A DNA stretch of 64,000 bases from Coprococcus ammoniilyticus (GTDB lineage Bacteria; Bacillota; Clostridia; Lachnospirales; Lachnospiraceae): NCBI RefSeq assembly GCF_025567345.1, contig NZ_JAOQJS010000004.1, positions 1 through 64,000 of the forward strand, read 5' to 3'. The translations under genes were made by a program, and so were the position numbers. A model generated the notes under the pieces. The model had not been told where the DNA came from, ran no database searches, and was given only the letters and a program-made list of their open reading frames with translations. This document shows, piece by piece, positions 43,568-52,486 of this stretch (the first letter of the stretch is position 1; every line of letters starts with the position of its first letter).

Positions 43568-44491
43568 ATGAATATTAACTTTGAATATTATAAAATTTTC
43601 TATTATGTGGCAAAATATCATAATTTTACAAAGGCTGCGAAGGTTCTGGAAAGCAGCCAGCCAAATGTTACAAGAGCGATGAACTGTCTGGAACAGCAGA
43701 TGCACAGTACCTTATTTGTAAGAACCAACCGGGGCGTTCAGCTTACACCGGAGGGAGAAAAACTATATATGTATGTGTCGGCAGCTATGCATCAGTTATT
43801 AACGGCAGAGGAAGAACTGGCGGACTATTCGGGCATGGTACATGGAAGTATATCGATCGGAGCCAGCGAGACAGCGTTAAATATATATTTGTTTGATAAA
43901 TTAAGGTCATTTCATACTGCATATCCGGGAATTCGACTGAGAATCTATAATCATTCCACGCCGGAGGCAGTAGATGCAGTAAAGAGCGGTAAGATTGATT
44001 TTGCTGTTGTGTCGACACCGGTGGAAGCAGACTCGCTCCTTGAAACCAGAATGTTGAGATCGTTTCGGGAGATCCTGATCGGTGGACAATCCTTTAAAGA
44101 GCTGCAGGGAAAGACGTTGTCTTTAAAAGAATTAAAGAATTATCCGTTGATCAGTCTTGGAAGAGAAACGATGACATTTCGATTTTATGAACGGCTGTTT
44201 TTATCGTACGGGATAGAATTTGCACCGGATACGGAGGCTGCGACAACAGATCAGATCCTGCCGCTTGTCCGTTGTGAGCTGGGACTGGCATTTATACCGG
44301 AATCCATGGCAGGTGAGGCGCTCGAACGCGGAGAGGTAATACAGGCAGTCCTAAAGGAGAAAATTCCTGACCGGCATATCTGCATGATATATGACAGCCA
44401 GCATCCACTGAATACAGCCGCAAGATCATTTCGCAGATTATTGGAAGAAGACTGCGAAAAGGTAAACACCCTCAATCGGGGCATCGATTGA
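43568..44491 (+). CDS. LysR family transcriptional regulator
   Basis: 307 residues. Winged helix at the N-terminus (FEYYKIFYYVAKYHNFTKAA, then SSQPNVTRAMNCLEQQM and RGVQLTPEGEKL), then a periplasmic-binding-like effector domain (about 90-295). Divergent from the hypothetical/ThrE pair with a 125-bp gap, the usual position for a LysR protein controlling its neighbours; regulation of the exporter is an inference. ATG 43568 behind ACGGAGAAG. Confidence 0.93.
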   Translation: MNINFEYYKIFYYVAKYHNFTKAAKVLESSQPNVTRAMNCLEQQMHSTLFVRTNRGVQLTPEGEKLYMYVSAAMHQLLTAEEELADYSGMVHGSISIGASETALNIYLFDKLRSFHTAYPGIRLRIYNHSTPEAVDAVKSGKIDFAVVSTPVEADSLLETRMLRSFREILIGGQSFKELQGKTLSLKELKNYPLISLGRETMTFRFYERLFLSYGIEFAPDTEAATTDQILPLVRCELGLAFIPESMAGEALERGEVIQAVLKEKIPDRHICMIYDSQHPLNTAARSFRRLLEEDCEKVNTLNRGID

Positions 44492-44707
44492 GAACAGAAA
44501 ACGTCTGGTATGCAGTTATCAAGTTCAACATTCATACATTAAATATCCCCCAGGCATATTTGCAGAAAATGTATGACTGTTTTGTGAGGAGGACAGTTTG
44601 ACTGTAGTCATTTTATAAGAACATATAAAAGATGGCGTGGAATCACACCAAAACAGGATAGAATGTTAAACAAAGAATCAATATAGTGGAAAAGAGGAAT
44701 AAGAAAT

Positions 44708-45631
44708 ATGAAGATCAAAAGAATTGCATTGATCGGACTTGGCGCGATGGGTGTATTTTTTGCGCCAAGATTATATGAAGCATTTGGAGAGAATTTTTAT
44801 ATTATTGCAGGTGGTGAACGTAAAAAACGCCTGGAAAGTAGAGGAGTTACGATCAATGGCGTCAACTATAGATTCCCGATCGTGACACCCGAAGAACAGG
44901 GTGAGCCGGCGGATCTGATACTGATCGGTGTAAAGGGCTATGGATTTGCACAGGCAATAGAAGATATCCGCCATCAGGTAGGCGAACATACATTGATCCT
45001 GTCTTTGCTAAATGGTGTAGACAGTGAGGAACAGTTGATTCAGGCATTTGGCGAAAAACATGTATTGTATGCATATATGAGAATGTCCATTGTTATGAAA
45101 GACGGAAAGGCAGACTTTGATCCGTACTGGGGCAAGATTCACTTCGGAGAGAATAAAAATGATGTTCTGTCAGATCGTGTACTTGCTGTAAAAGAAGTAT
45201 TTGATCATGCCGATATTCCATATGAGATCGATCCGGATATGTTAAAGGGACTCTGGTTTAAATATATGTGCAATATTGGGGAAAATATGACTTGTGCGTT
45301 GCTCGGTATCCCATTTGGATTTTTCCGTATCAGTGACAGTGCGAATTGGATCCGTGACAATGCCATGCGGGAAGTGGCTGCGATCGCGCAGAAGAAGGGA
45401 ATCGATATAGGTGAAAAAGAAATAGCGGAGCAGGATGTTACAGTAAAGACAATTCCACCCGAGAACAAACCATCAACCCTGCAGGATCTGGAAGCGGAGA
45501 AGCTGACCGAGGTAGAGATGTTTGCCGGCAATGTCATAAAGATGGGAAAAGAGCTTGGCGTGCCCACTCCGATTAATGAGATGTTCTATCATGGTATCCG
45601 GGTACTGGAGGAGAAGTTTACAAAAAGATAA
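44708..45631 (+). CDS. ketopantoate reductase family protein (PanE/ApbA)
   Basis: 307 residues. The N-terminal NADPH fold GLGAMGVFFAPRL (about 11-23), then DLILIGVKGYGFAQAIEDI, LILSLLNGVDSEEQL and the C-terminal helical domain with LWFKYMCNIGENMTCAL and a Lys/Asn pair as in ketopantoate reductases. It may make pantoate from ketopantoate, but the family has other members and there is no pantothenate cluster here. Single gene; 217 bp of featureless upstream sequence. Confidence 0.85.
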   Translation: MKIKRIALIGLGAMGVFFAPRLYEAFGENFYIIAGGERKKRLESRGVTINGVNYRFPIVTPEEQGEPADLILIGVKGYGFAQAIEDIRHQVGEHTLILSLLNGVDSEEQLIQAFGEKHVLYAYMRMSIVMKDGKADFDPYWGKIHFGENKNDVLSDRVLAVKEVFDHADIPYEIDPDMLKGLWFKYMCNIGENMTCALLGIPFGFFRISDSANWIRDNAMREVAAIAQKKGIDIGEKEIAEQDVTVKTIPPENKPSTLQDLEAEKLTEVEMFAGNVIKMGKELGVPTPINEMFYHGIRVLEEKFTKR

Positions 45632-45639
45632 TATTTGAA

Positions 45640-45682
45640 TTAGCACTCAACTGTTTACAGTGCTAACAAAACGTGCTATAAA
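45640..45682 (+). promoter_or_regulatory. CIRCE operator overlapping the Hsp20 promoter
   Basis: TTAGCACTC-N9-CAGTGCTAA (45640-45666) matches the HrcA-binding CIRCE element in 17 of 18 arm positions. It overlaps a -35 of TTTACA (45654-45659), followed after exactly 17 bp by TATAAA (45677-45682). HrcA bound here would block the promoter until heat shock. Confidence 0.9.
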
Positions 45683-45808
45683 TAATGGTATGAAGTAACT
45701 GCATATAATAGAGAAAGTTGTGTGAGTCTAATAAAATGCAGGAAAATGACAGTAATATATGACTGATGAAAGAGAATCAGAAATATAGATAGAAATGGGG
45801 TAATTAGG

Positions 45809-46243
45809 ATGGATAGACCAAGTATTTTTTCAGATAATTTTGAGATGATGAATGGCTTCTTTGATGATTCCTTCTGGGGCAGCCATTCCGGACTTCGTAC
45901 CATGACTACAATGGCAACTGATATATTCGAAACAAAGGACGGATATGAGATAGAGATGGATCTGCCGGGATTTCCAAAGGAAAGCATCAAGGCAGAATTA
46001 AAAGGTGGTTACCTGACAATTCTTGCCAGCTATACTGGACAAGATCGTGAAGACAGGGAAGGAAGCTATATCAAAAAGGAACGGTATTCCGGTCATTATA
46101 AGAGAAGCTTCTATGTCGGCGACAAAGTCAGTGAACAAGATATTAAAGCAAGATTTGCAAATGGTGTTCTGTATGTCTATGTACCAAAATTCGACGACCA
46201 ACCGGAAGTAGAAGAAAAGAAGATTATCTCGATAGAAGGATAA
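45809..46243 (+). CDS. small heat shock protein, Hsp20/alpha-crystallin family
   Basis: 144 residues, full length. Alpha-crystallin domain at about 33-140: ATDIFETKDGYEIEMDLPGF, KAELKGGYLTILASY and the conserved GVLYVYVPK near the end (in place of AxGVLxLxxPK). An ATP-independent holdase chaperone. It lies behind a CIRCE-controlled promoter and is followed by a structured element that acts as the transcript end. Confidence 0.96.
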   Translation: MDRPSIFSDNFEMMNGFFDDSFWGSHSGLRTMTTMATDIFETKDGYEIEMDLPGFPKESIKAELKGGYLTILASYTGQDREDREGSYIKKERYSGHYKRSFYVGDKVSEQDIKARFANGVLYVYVPKFDDQPEVEEKKIISIEG

Positions 46244-46400
46244 CGGACAAACTTCAGGGGCTGTTTATTATTATGTAGCAAGCCTGTCCGAGCGCCGGTA
46301 CTTAGGTTGCGTATTTTGCAACCTTATGTACCGTTGCGTTGAGGATAGAACGAAAGTGTCTTGCGCAATAATAATAAACAGCCCCTGAAATTTGTCTGTT
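46242..46400. ncRNA. structured RNA element, family 1, copy 2, in convergent gap
   Basis: Outer stem of about 30 bp (46242-46273 with 46368-46400, around CAGGGGCTGTTTATTATT) and a core matching the copy at 23329-23423: CCGAG.GCCGGTACTT, hairpin GGTTGC/GCAACC, TTATGTACCG, GAGGATAGA and a GAAA tetraloop hairpin. It fills the space between the Hsp20 gene and the LUD gene that faces it. Confidence 0.75.
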
Positions 46401-46403
46401 ATT

Positions 46404-47042
46404 CTAAAATCCTAGATCTTCATTTACAAGGATGACCTTGATGCGTCCTTTGTGCTTGGAATAGCGGGTGGTTAAGAACTGGCAGCAGACTGTTTCCGGT
46501 GACAGACAGTTTGCGCATTCGCCGGTTGTACTGCAAGGGGTTGAAAGTCCGAAGCGCTGTGCATTGATCGGAGCTGCTTCATTTCTTGCACGGCTTAAAG
46601 CATCTTCTTCTGTCCGTACTACCTTGTTCATTCCTGTGATCACGATAACATGGGAAGGACCATAGACGATGGCAGCTACACGATTTCCATTGCCATCGAT
46701 ATTTACCATAATGCCGTCTTCGGTGATTGCATTACAGCTTGTTAAGAAGTAGTCAGCGAAGAAACATTCTTTGGAGATCCGGTCTTTTTCCTCCGGTGTT
46801 TTTGCTGCATCACGGTTCAGCTCTTTGTAGTTTCCCTCGATAAGAGCATCTAAAAGTCCGGTTGCTTTTACGGTCATGGAACCGCCCCAGCCGACAGAGC
46901 TTCCTTCCGGGATCAGACTCAGTGCAAGCTCCTTAGCTTCTTCCTTTGTCTGGACATAGAAGCCTTCCATATTTCTGGCAGCCAGCTTGTTTATCATGGC
47001 TTTCGCCAGTTTGTCGTTTCTCATGTTTCTAAAAGTATCCAT
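46404..47042 (-). CDS. LUD domain protein (lactate utilization/DUF162 family)
   Basis: 212 residues covering one LUD domain: VGWGGSMTVKATGLLDALIE, DYFLTSCNAITEDGIMVNID, GNRVAAIVYGPSHVIVITG and a Cys-rich end (CSTTGECANCLSPETVCC) usual for stand-alone members. Related to LutC/YkgG; role in anaerobes not settled. The HTH gene upstream ends 15 bp before it, so they are probably cotranscribed. Confidence 0.92.
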   Translation of the reverse strand: MDTFRNMRNDKLAKAMINKLAARNMEGFYVQTKEEAKELALSLIPEGSSVGWGGSMTVKATGLLDALIEGNYKELNRDAAKTPEEKDRISKECFFADYFLTSCNAITEDGIMVNIDGNGNRVAAIVYGPSHVIVITGMNKVVRTEEDALSRARNEAAPINAQRFGLSTPCSTTGECANCLSPETVCCQFLTTRYSKHKGRIKVILVNEDLGF

Positions 47043-47057
47043 TTGATATACCTCCGT

Positions 47058-47501
47058 TTATTCAGGGAAATCCAGATTATTTTCCGCAAAGAAATTCATC
47101 ACTTCAAATGCAGAAGTACAGTTCTGATTGATACATACGATCAGGGCAGCATCCTGTGGAAATTTGGGATACAACACGGCATTTCCGGAGATTGTAAGTG
47201 CACGTTGGATCTCTTTCAAATTCATTCCGGCGCATAATGCCAGAAGAACCAGCTTGTATTTTCCGGGATGTGGTTTCCTGCCGTTTAAGATCTGATAAGC
47301 ATAGCCGCGGTCCAGATTGCTTCGTTTTATGACATCGGCGGTCAGAAGCTCCGGGTGATCTTTAAAGTAAAGATTAAAATAATCCTGCAGATTGTCACAG
47401 GACATATCATCTGCATGAGATGTTATATATGATTTAAAATGTATATTTGAATCATCGGTTGATAATTCATTCAGCAGATCTGTTGTTCTGGTCGTTTCCA
47501 T
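47058..47501 (-). CDS. HTH-domain protein (XRE/YdaS-like)
   Basis: About 147 residues from ATG 47501 (the frame extends to 47546). The middle holds a lambda-repressor-type helix-turn-helix: LLTADVIKRSNLDRGYAYQILNG cannot be quoted in full but runs at about residues 55-80, with helix 3 at YAYQILNGRKPHPGKYKLV. The C-terminal part (LYPKFPQDAALIVCINQ) resembles the second half of regulators found beside Ser/Thr kinases in Lachnospiraceae. Divergent from the kinase gene (103 bp gap), so probably its partner or regulator; the pairing is an inference. Confidence 0.75.
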   Translation of the reverse strand: METTRTTDLLNELSTDDSNIHFKSYITSHADDMSCDNLQDYFNLYFKDHPELLTADVIKRSNLDRGYAYQILNGRKPHPGKYKLVLLALCAGMNLKEIQRALTISGNAVLYPKFPQDAALIVCINQNCTSAFEVMNFFAENNLDFPE

Positions 47502-47604
47502 GATTAATCCTGCATTCTTTCCCTTGATAATTTTTATCAGTACCATATAATATTTATTATACTTGTCGATAAAGCAATTTCAAGATAAACAATAGGAAAA
47601 TGAT

Positions 47605-48744
47605 ATGAATTTAGAAATACAAAGTCGTCTGTCCTTTTATCGCAGACTGGAAGAAGTAGAGCATAAAAAGGGAATTTCTCTGGTGCGGCATATAGAGACC
47701 GGACAGATTTATGTAGAAAAAGTGCTGACGCAATATGATAAATCTATATATGATTGGCTGCAACAATCAAAACTCCCTTATGTTCCGCAGATTTATGAAT
47801 GTATGGAAGAGGATGGTACGTTATATCTGATCGAAGAATACATACAGGGGATCACGCTGGAAACATATATTGAACAGTTTGGATGTCTGGATTTGGATGC
47901 TGCCGGAAGAGTGATCGAATATCTTTGCCGGACATTGGAAAAACTGCACAGACATATACCGCCGATCGTACACCGGGATATCAAACCGACAAATATAATG
48001 CTTCAGGGGGATTTCAAAAAGGGACATGGTATTGTATCTGTATATCTGATCGATTTCAATACTGCAAGAGTTTTTGACGCAGAAAGGAATCGGGATACCG
48101 AGTTGATCGGTACAAGAGGATTTGCAGCTCCGGAGCAATACGGTTTTTCGCAGTCAGATGCGCGGACGGATATCTACGGACTTGGCGTGTTATTAAATTA
48201 TATGTTGTGTGGAAAATTGATCCGGGATGGAATTTACGCAGATCATCAGGAAGTGTCACAGATCATCCGAAAAGCAACCCAGATCGATCCGGAGAAACGA
48301 TATCAGACAGCAGAGGAAATGCTCGATGCGATGCAACAGAGCATGATTTTAGATGAAGCTACAGATAAAGTATCCTTGAATGATAAATCCCGCCCGGCAT
48401 GGACTCGTTTCCTGCCACCGGGATTTCGGGAAGGAAAAATCCTGAATATGGTTGTTGCAGCCATTTATTATATATTTTGGATGTATTTCTGTCTGACAGT
48501 AGAAGTAAAAGATCATGGAGAACCGCTCTCCGGAACTTGGTTATATGTAAATCGCTTTGTATATTTTATGATGTTTATTATTACTCCGTTTTTTTGGAAT
48601 AATTATCTGGACGTCTGGAATTATTTCCCGCTTGTGCGCTCACCGAAGAAGATATGGAAGCTGGTTGGATTGTTTTTATATACGGTGGCATGGTTTTTTT
48701 TAGTGATGTTTGTATTCGTTATAGTAGAGGACATATTCCGATAG
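47605..48744 (+). CDS. Ser/Thr protein kinase with C-terminal membrane helices
   Basis: 379 residues. Kinase domain (about 12-250): catalytic loop IVHRDIKPTNIML, the metal-binding motif as DFN (LIDFNTARVF) where most have DFG, the APE motif as FAAPEQYG and SDARTDIYGLGVLLNYMLCG. After it three membrane helices (about 283-301, 316-331, 352-375). No PASTA domains. An inner-membrane Hanks-type kinase; target unknown. Divergent from an HTH protein gene. Confidence 0.9.
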   Translation: MNLEIQSRLSFYRRLEEVEHKKGISLVRHIETGQIYVEKVLTQYDKSIYDWLQQSKLPYVPQIYECMEEDGTLYLIEEYIQGITLETYIEQFGCLDLDAAGRVIEYLCRTLEKLHRHIPPIVHRDIKPTNIMLQGDFKKGHGIVSVYLIDFNTARVFDAERNRDTELIGTRGFAAPEQYGFSQSDARTDIYGLGVLLNYMLCGKLIRDGIYADHQEVSQIIRKATQIDPEKRYQTAEEMLDAMQQSMILDEATDKVSLNDKSRPAWTRFLPPGFREGKILNMVVAAIYYIFWMYFCLTVEVKDHGEPLSGTWLYVNRFVYFMMFIITPFFWNNYLDVWNYFPLVRSPKKIWKLVGLFLYTVAWFFLVMFVFVIVEDIFR

Positions 48745-48901
48745 TGTGCTGTCAGCACACCAGCTCTTTCTGAAAATTTTATAAGATAGAATATGCAGTG
48801 GTTGTAATTATATCAAAATACCCTGAATGATGACTGATACAGGGGGATTTTAATATAATAGCAAGAACACTTATAACAGCAGAAAGAGGAGAGAATTTAT
48901 T

Positions 48902-49282
48902 ATGGAAAAGACAAAGCAACCTTTATCAACATTCAGACTCGTAGCAGGGATCATAACGATCGTGTTATCAGTCTTAGTAACATTTCAGTCCTGTGCGGCA
49001 GGATTATCAAATGCACTGGAAGAAAACGGGGAATCCGGAGGCTCTGCAGGTGTATTACTTGCAATTTGTTTCCTTGTTGCAGGAATTGTTGGAATTGTAA
49101 CCAGAAAGTCAACCGGAGCAGGCGGTGCATTCACAAGTGCAGGCTTCTACATAGTCGGTGGTCTGATCGGCCTTATATGTGCAGGTTCCTATGCTGATTT
49201 AGTAATCTGGGGCGTTATCTCCGTAGCATTCGGTGTTATATTCATAATCGCAGGCGTATTAACAAAGAAGAGAAATTCTTAA
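48902..49282 (+). CDS. four-helix membrane protein
   Basis: 126 residues, Gly/Ala/Val-rich, with four helices (about 12-32, 47-66, 78-94, 98-120) and a short hydrophilic loop LSNALEENGESGGS. It resembles small DUF308/DUF4064-like membrane proteins but I cannot place it. ATG 48902 behind AGGAGAG. It ends at a very long hairpin. Confidence 0.8.
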   Translation: MEKTKQPLSTFRLVAGIITIVLSVLVTFQSCAAGLSNALEENGESGGSAGVLLAICFLVAGIVGIVTRKSTGAGGAFTSAGFYIVGGLIGLICAGSYADLVIWGVISVAFGVIFIIAGVLTKKRNS

Positions 49283-49300
49283 TTTATATAAAACACCTAT

Positions 49301-49374
49301 AAAAAATAAGTCCATCCGGTTGTGTGTGGGGAAATATAGTCATCCCCCCCACACAACCGGATGGACTTATTTTT
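49301..49374 (+). terminator. unusually long terminator hairpin
   Basis: About 31 bp of nearly perfect stem (AAAAATAAGTCCATCCGG..., CCGGATGGACTTATTTTT) around a 10-nt loop with a G/C-run top. It ends the membrane-protein transcript and separates it from sufC. Confidence 0.93.
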
Positions 49375-49436
49375 GATTATAGGAAGAAAAACCACGCATA
49401 CTTCCGCCGGAAACCGGAAAAAATACTAAAAGAATA

Positions 49437-49465
49437 TTGGAATATAGGGGATTTTAGGATATACT
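49437..49465 (+). promoter_or_regulatory. promoter of sufC-sufB
   Basis: TTGGAA (49437-49442), 17 bp, TATACT (49460-49465), 45 bp before ATG 49510. Best sigma-A-like match in this gap; it follows directly after the long terminator. Confidence 0.7.
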
Positions 49466-49509
49466 ATAAAACAGTGTGTTTAAAAAATACAAACAGCGAT
49501 GGAGGAACT

Positions 49510-50235
49510 ATGTTAGAGTTAAAAAACATCTCATATATTGTAAATGAGGATGGAAAAGAGAAAGCAATATTAAAAGACATTAACCTTACAGTAAACGAAC
49601 ATTTCGTAGCAATTACCGGACCTAACGGTGGCGGTAAATCAACACTTGCGAAGATCATAGCCGGAATTATCAAGCCAACAACCGGACAGATTCTTTTAGA
49701 TGGAGAAGATATCTCGGAATTGAATATAACGGAACGTGCAAAGAAAGGAATCAGCTATGCATTTCAGCAGCCGGTTCATTTTAAAGGGCTTACTGTAAAA
49801 GATCTGGTATCTATAGCATCCGGCAAAACACTGAATGTTTCACAGATCTGCGAGATCCTTTCCGAAGTCGGATTATGTGCAAGAGATTATGTGAACCGTG
49901 AAGTGAATGCAAGTCTTTCCGGTGGTGAGTTAAAACGTATTGAGATCGCCATGATCATTGCAAGAGGTACGAAGCTGTCATTATTTGATGAGCCAGAGGC
50001 AGGCATCGACCTGTGGAGCTTTAACAGTCTGATCAAGGTATTTGAAAAGATGCGTGAAGAGATTAACGGAACGATTCTGATCATTTCCCATCAGGAGCGG
50101 ATCCTTAATATAGCAGATAAGATCGTTGTGATCGCAAATGGTCATGTTGATGCAATCGGAAGCAGAGATGTGATCATGCCAAGACTGACTGGTGAATCAG
50201 CCACTTGCAAGGTGCTGGAAGAAAAACAGAAATAA
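49510..50235 (+). CDS. sufC: Fe-S assembly ATPase SufC (SmsC-like)
   Basis: About 241 residues from ATG 49510 (GGAGGAAC upstream); the frame open from 49324 crosses a terminator and promoter, so is not used. ABC ATPase with Walker A GPNGGGKST, signature LSGGELKR, Walker B LFDEPEAGID and the switch His in IISHQE. The EAGID variant of Walker B is typical of SufC. Partner of the following SufB-like protein in Fe-S cluster assembly. Confidence 0.92.
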   Translation: MLELKNISYIVNEDGKEKAILKDINLTVNEHFVAITGPNGGGKSTLAKIIAGIIKPTTGQILLDGEDISELNITERAKKGISYAFQQPVHFKGLTVKDLVSIASGKTLNVSQICEILSEVGLCARDYVNREVNASLSGGELKRIEIAMIIARGTKLSLFDEPEAGIDLWSFNSLIKVFEKMREEINGTILIISHQERILNIADKIVVIANGHVDAIGSRDVIMPRLTGESATCKVLEEKQK

Positions 50236-50253
50236 GTTGTGAGGTAACAGAAC

Positions 50254-51171
50254 ATGGATTTAATTCAGAAGAGTTTATTGCAGCAGGTAGCAGGACTTCA
50301 TGATGTACCGGAGGGCGCATTTAATATTCGTGTCAACGGACAGCTTGACAGCAGAAATACAACTGCAAATATAGATATTGTAACAAAAGAGGATAAGCCG
50401 GGAATCGATATCATCATTAAACCGGGAACAAAAAATGAAAGTGTGCATATTCCGGTTCTTTTGAGTAAGAGCGGCCTGCAGGATATGGTATACAATGATT
50501 TCTATATCGGAGAGGACAGCGATGTTACGATCGTAGCCGGATGTGGTATCCATAACTGTGGTGTGGACACCTCCAAGCATGACGGCATCCATACTTTTTA
50601 TATTGGTAAAAATGCAAAAGTAAAATACATCGAACGACACTATGGTGAGGGAGATGGAAATGGCGAGAATATCATGAATCCGGAAACCATCGTGCATTTG
50701 GAAGAAGGTGCTTCGATGGAGATGGAGACGACTCAGATCAAGGGAATTGATTCGACTGTCAGAAAGACCGGCGGAGATCTGAAGGATAACGCATCATTAG
50801 AGATCAGGGAGAAGATCATGACACATGGCAAACAGTATGCAAAGACTGATTTTGTTGTGGATTTGAATGGAAAAGGCTGCAGTGCAAATGTAGTATCCAG
50901 ATCCGTTGCAAGAGATCAGTCCAGACAGGAATTTTTCTCCACAATCAATGGCAATAATGAATGTAAGGGTCACAGTGAATGTGATGCGATCATTATGGAT
51001 AGCGCAAGCGTATCAGCAAGTCCGAAGCTGACGGCAAATAACATTGATGCAAACCTGATCCATGAAGCAGCGATCGGAAAGATTGCAGGCGAGCAGCTGA
51101 TCAAGCTGATGACGCTTGGGCTGACAGAGGCAGAAGCGGAAGAGCAGATCATCAATGGATTTTTAAAATAA
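50254..51171 (+). CDS. sufB: SufB/SufD-family scaffold (SmsB-like)
   Basis: 305 residues, much shorter than classical SufB (about 470). The parallel beta-helix repeats (VTIVAGCGIHNCGVDTSKHD, IMNPETIVHLEEGASMEMET) lead to the conserved SKGHSECDAI-like segment (here GHSECDAIIMDSAS) and the C-terminal AAIGKIAGEQLIKLMTLGLT. It starts 18 bp after sufC. The two make a minimal SufBC system of the kind described from anaerobes and archaea, with no SufD, SufS or SufU next to it. Confidence 0.88.
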   Translation: MDLIQKSLLQQVAGLHDVPEGAFNIRVNGQLDSRNTTANIDIVTKEDKPGIDIIIKPGTKNESVHIPVLLSKSGLQDMVYNDFYIGEDSDVTIVAGCGIHNCGVDTSKHDGIHTFYIGKNAKVKYIERHYGEGDGNGENIMNPETIVHLEEGASMEMETTQIKGIDSTVRKTGGDLKDNASLEIREKIMTHGKQYAKTDFVVDLNGKGCSANVVSRSVARDQSRQEFFSTINGNNECKGHSECDAIIMDSASVSASPKLTANNIDANLIHEAAIGKIAGEQLIKLMTLGLTEAEAEEQIINGFLK

Positions 51172-51276
51172 AAGCGTTTACAATAAATCATATAACCTAT
51201 TTGACATTAAAGGTAGATAGTGATAGTTTGTAAGAGTAAAAAATACAAATCATAAAATCATAGCGAGGTATCAAAA

Positions 51277-52149
51277 ATGCAGGAAATGAAACCGATTAAA
51301 GAGGGTAAAGTACGTGAGATTTATGATAATGGTGACAGCCTTATCATGGTAGCAACAGACCGTATCAGTTGTTTTGATGTCATTTTAAAGAACATTGTTA
51401 CAAAGAAGGGTACAGTCCTGACACAGATGTCCAAATTTTGGTTTGATATGACAGAAGATATTCTTCCAAACCATATGATCTCGGTTGACGTAAAGGATAT
51501 GCCTGAATTTTTCCAGCAGGAGAAATTTGACGGAAATAGTATGATGTGCAAGAAGCTGGAAATGCTCCCTGTTGAGTGTATCGTTCGTGGTTATATCACA
51601 GGAAGTGGCTGGGCAAGCTACAAAGAAAACGGTACAGTATGCGGTATCAAGCTTCCGGAAGGATTAAAAGAATCCGATAAGCTTCCGGAACCGATCTACA
51701 CACCTTCCACAAAGGCAGAGATCGGAGATCATGATGAGAATATCTCATACGAGCAGAGTGTTGAATATCTGGAAAAGAGATTTCCTGGCAAGGGCGAAGA
51801 ATATGGCGCAAAGCTTCGTGACTATACGATCGCTTTATATAAGAAGTGTGCAGAATATGCATTATCAAGAGGTATCATCATAGCAGATACCAAGTTCGAG
51901 TTTGGTCTGGATGAGAATGGCAATATCGTTCTCGGTGATGAGATGCTCACACCGGACAGCTCCCGTTTCTGGCCTGCGGAGGGATATGAACCGGGTCATG
52001 GTCAGCCATCCTTTGATAAGCAGTTTGCCCGTGACTGGTTAAAGGCAAATCCGGATAACAACTGGGAGCTTCCTGACGAGATCGTTCAGAAAACAATTGA
52101 CAAATATCTTCAGGCATATGAGCTTCTCACAGGCAAGCCTTTAAAGTAA
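51277..52149 (+). CDS. purC: SAICAR synthase
   Basis: 290 residues. Step eight of purine synthesis, joining CAIR and aspartate. Seen are EGKVREIYDNGDSLIMVATD, PVECIVRGYITGSGW, ISYEQ and IIIADTKFEFGLD, ending with LGDEMLTPDSSRFWPA; the longer size fits the bacterial/yeast type rather than the short 240-residue form. Single gene, own ribosome site. Confidence 0.96.
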   Translation: MQEMKPIKEGKVREIYDNGDSLIMVATDRISCFDVILKNIVTKKGTVLTQMSKFWFDMTEDILPNHMISVDVKDMPEFFQQEKFDGNSMMCKKLEMLPVECIVRGYITGSGWASYKENGTVCGIKLPEGLKESDKLPEPIYTPSTKAEIGDHDENISYEQSVEYLEKRFPGKGEEYGAKLRDYTIALYKKCAEYALSRGIIIADTKFEFGLDENGNIVLGDEMLTPDSSRFWPAEGYEPGHGQPSFDKQFARDWLKANPDNNWELPDEIVQKTIDKYLQAYELLTGKPLK

Positions 52150-52189
52150 TAAGTAATAGAAAAAGAATAGAATAGTACTTAATTTTATT

Positions 52190-52458
52190 AGGTGGTATAG
52201 GTACGCAGGATTGTATTTATACCGCCTGAATTAATTTTCTGAATATTTGATAAAATGTCTGTAAAATCTGACAATTATGGGTTGACGCTTGAAAAATGGC
52301 ATGCTATAGTCAGCTCATAAGAAATACAACAGATAAAAAATTACCAGGGGTTTTATGGTGATTATAATAAAAAGATGGAATCTTATTACAATGGGGTAGT
52401 AAGATTCCATCTTGTTTTGGTAAAAGTTCAGATATGGCAGAAATGCTGTATCTGGACT
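52190..52458. terminator. three hairpins in the purC/deacetylase convergent gap
   Basis: The 337-bp gap has AGGTGGTATA/TATACCGCCT (52190-52227), AAGATGGAATCTTATTA with its complement (52372-52413, then GTTTT) and AGTTCAGATATGGCA with TGCTGTATCTGGACT (52425-52458). The last two are flanked by T runs and end transcription from purC and from the facing deacetylase gene. No gene is seen. Confidence 0.85.
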
Positions 52459-52486
52459 TCTTTCCATTTTATCGGTATTGTTTATT

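Noticed and set aside
44471..44492. Small palindrome at the end of the LysR gene (CTCAATCG...CGATTGAG)
   Set aside because: No T run after it and it lies mostly in coding sequence; too weak to call a terminator.
49324..49509. N-terminal extension of sufC
   Set aside because: It crosses a terminator hairpin and the promoter; ATG 49510 has a proper ribosome site and starts at the normal family N-terminus.
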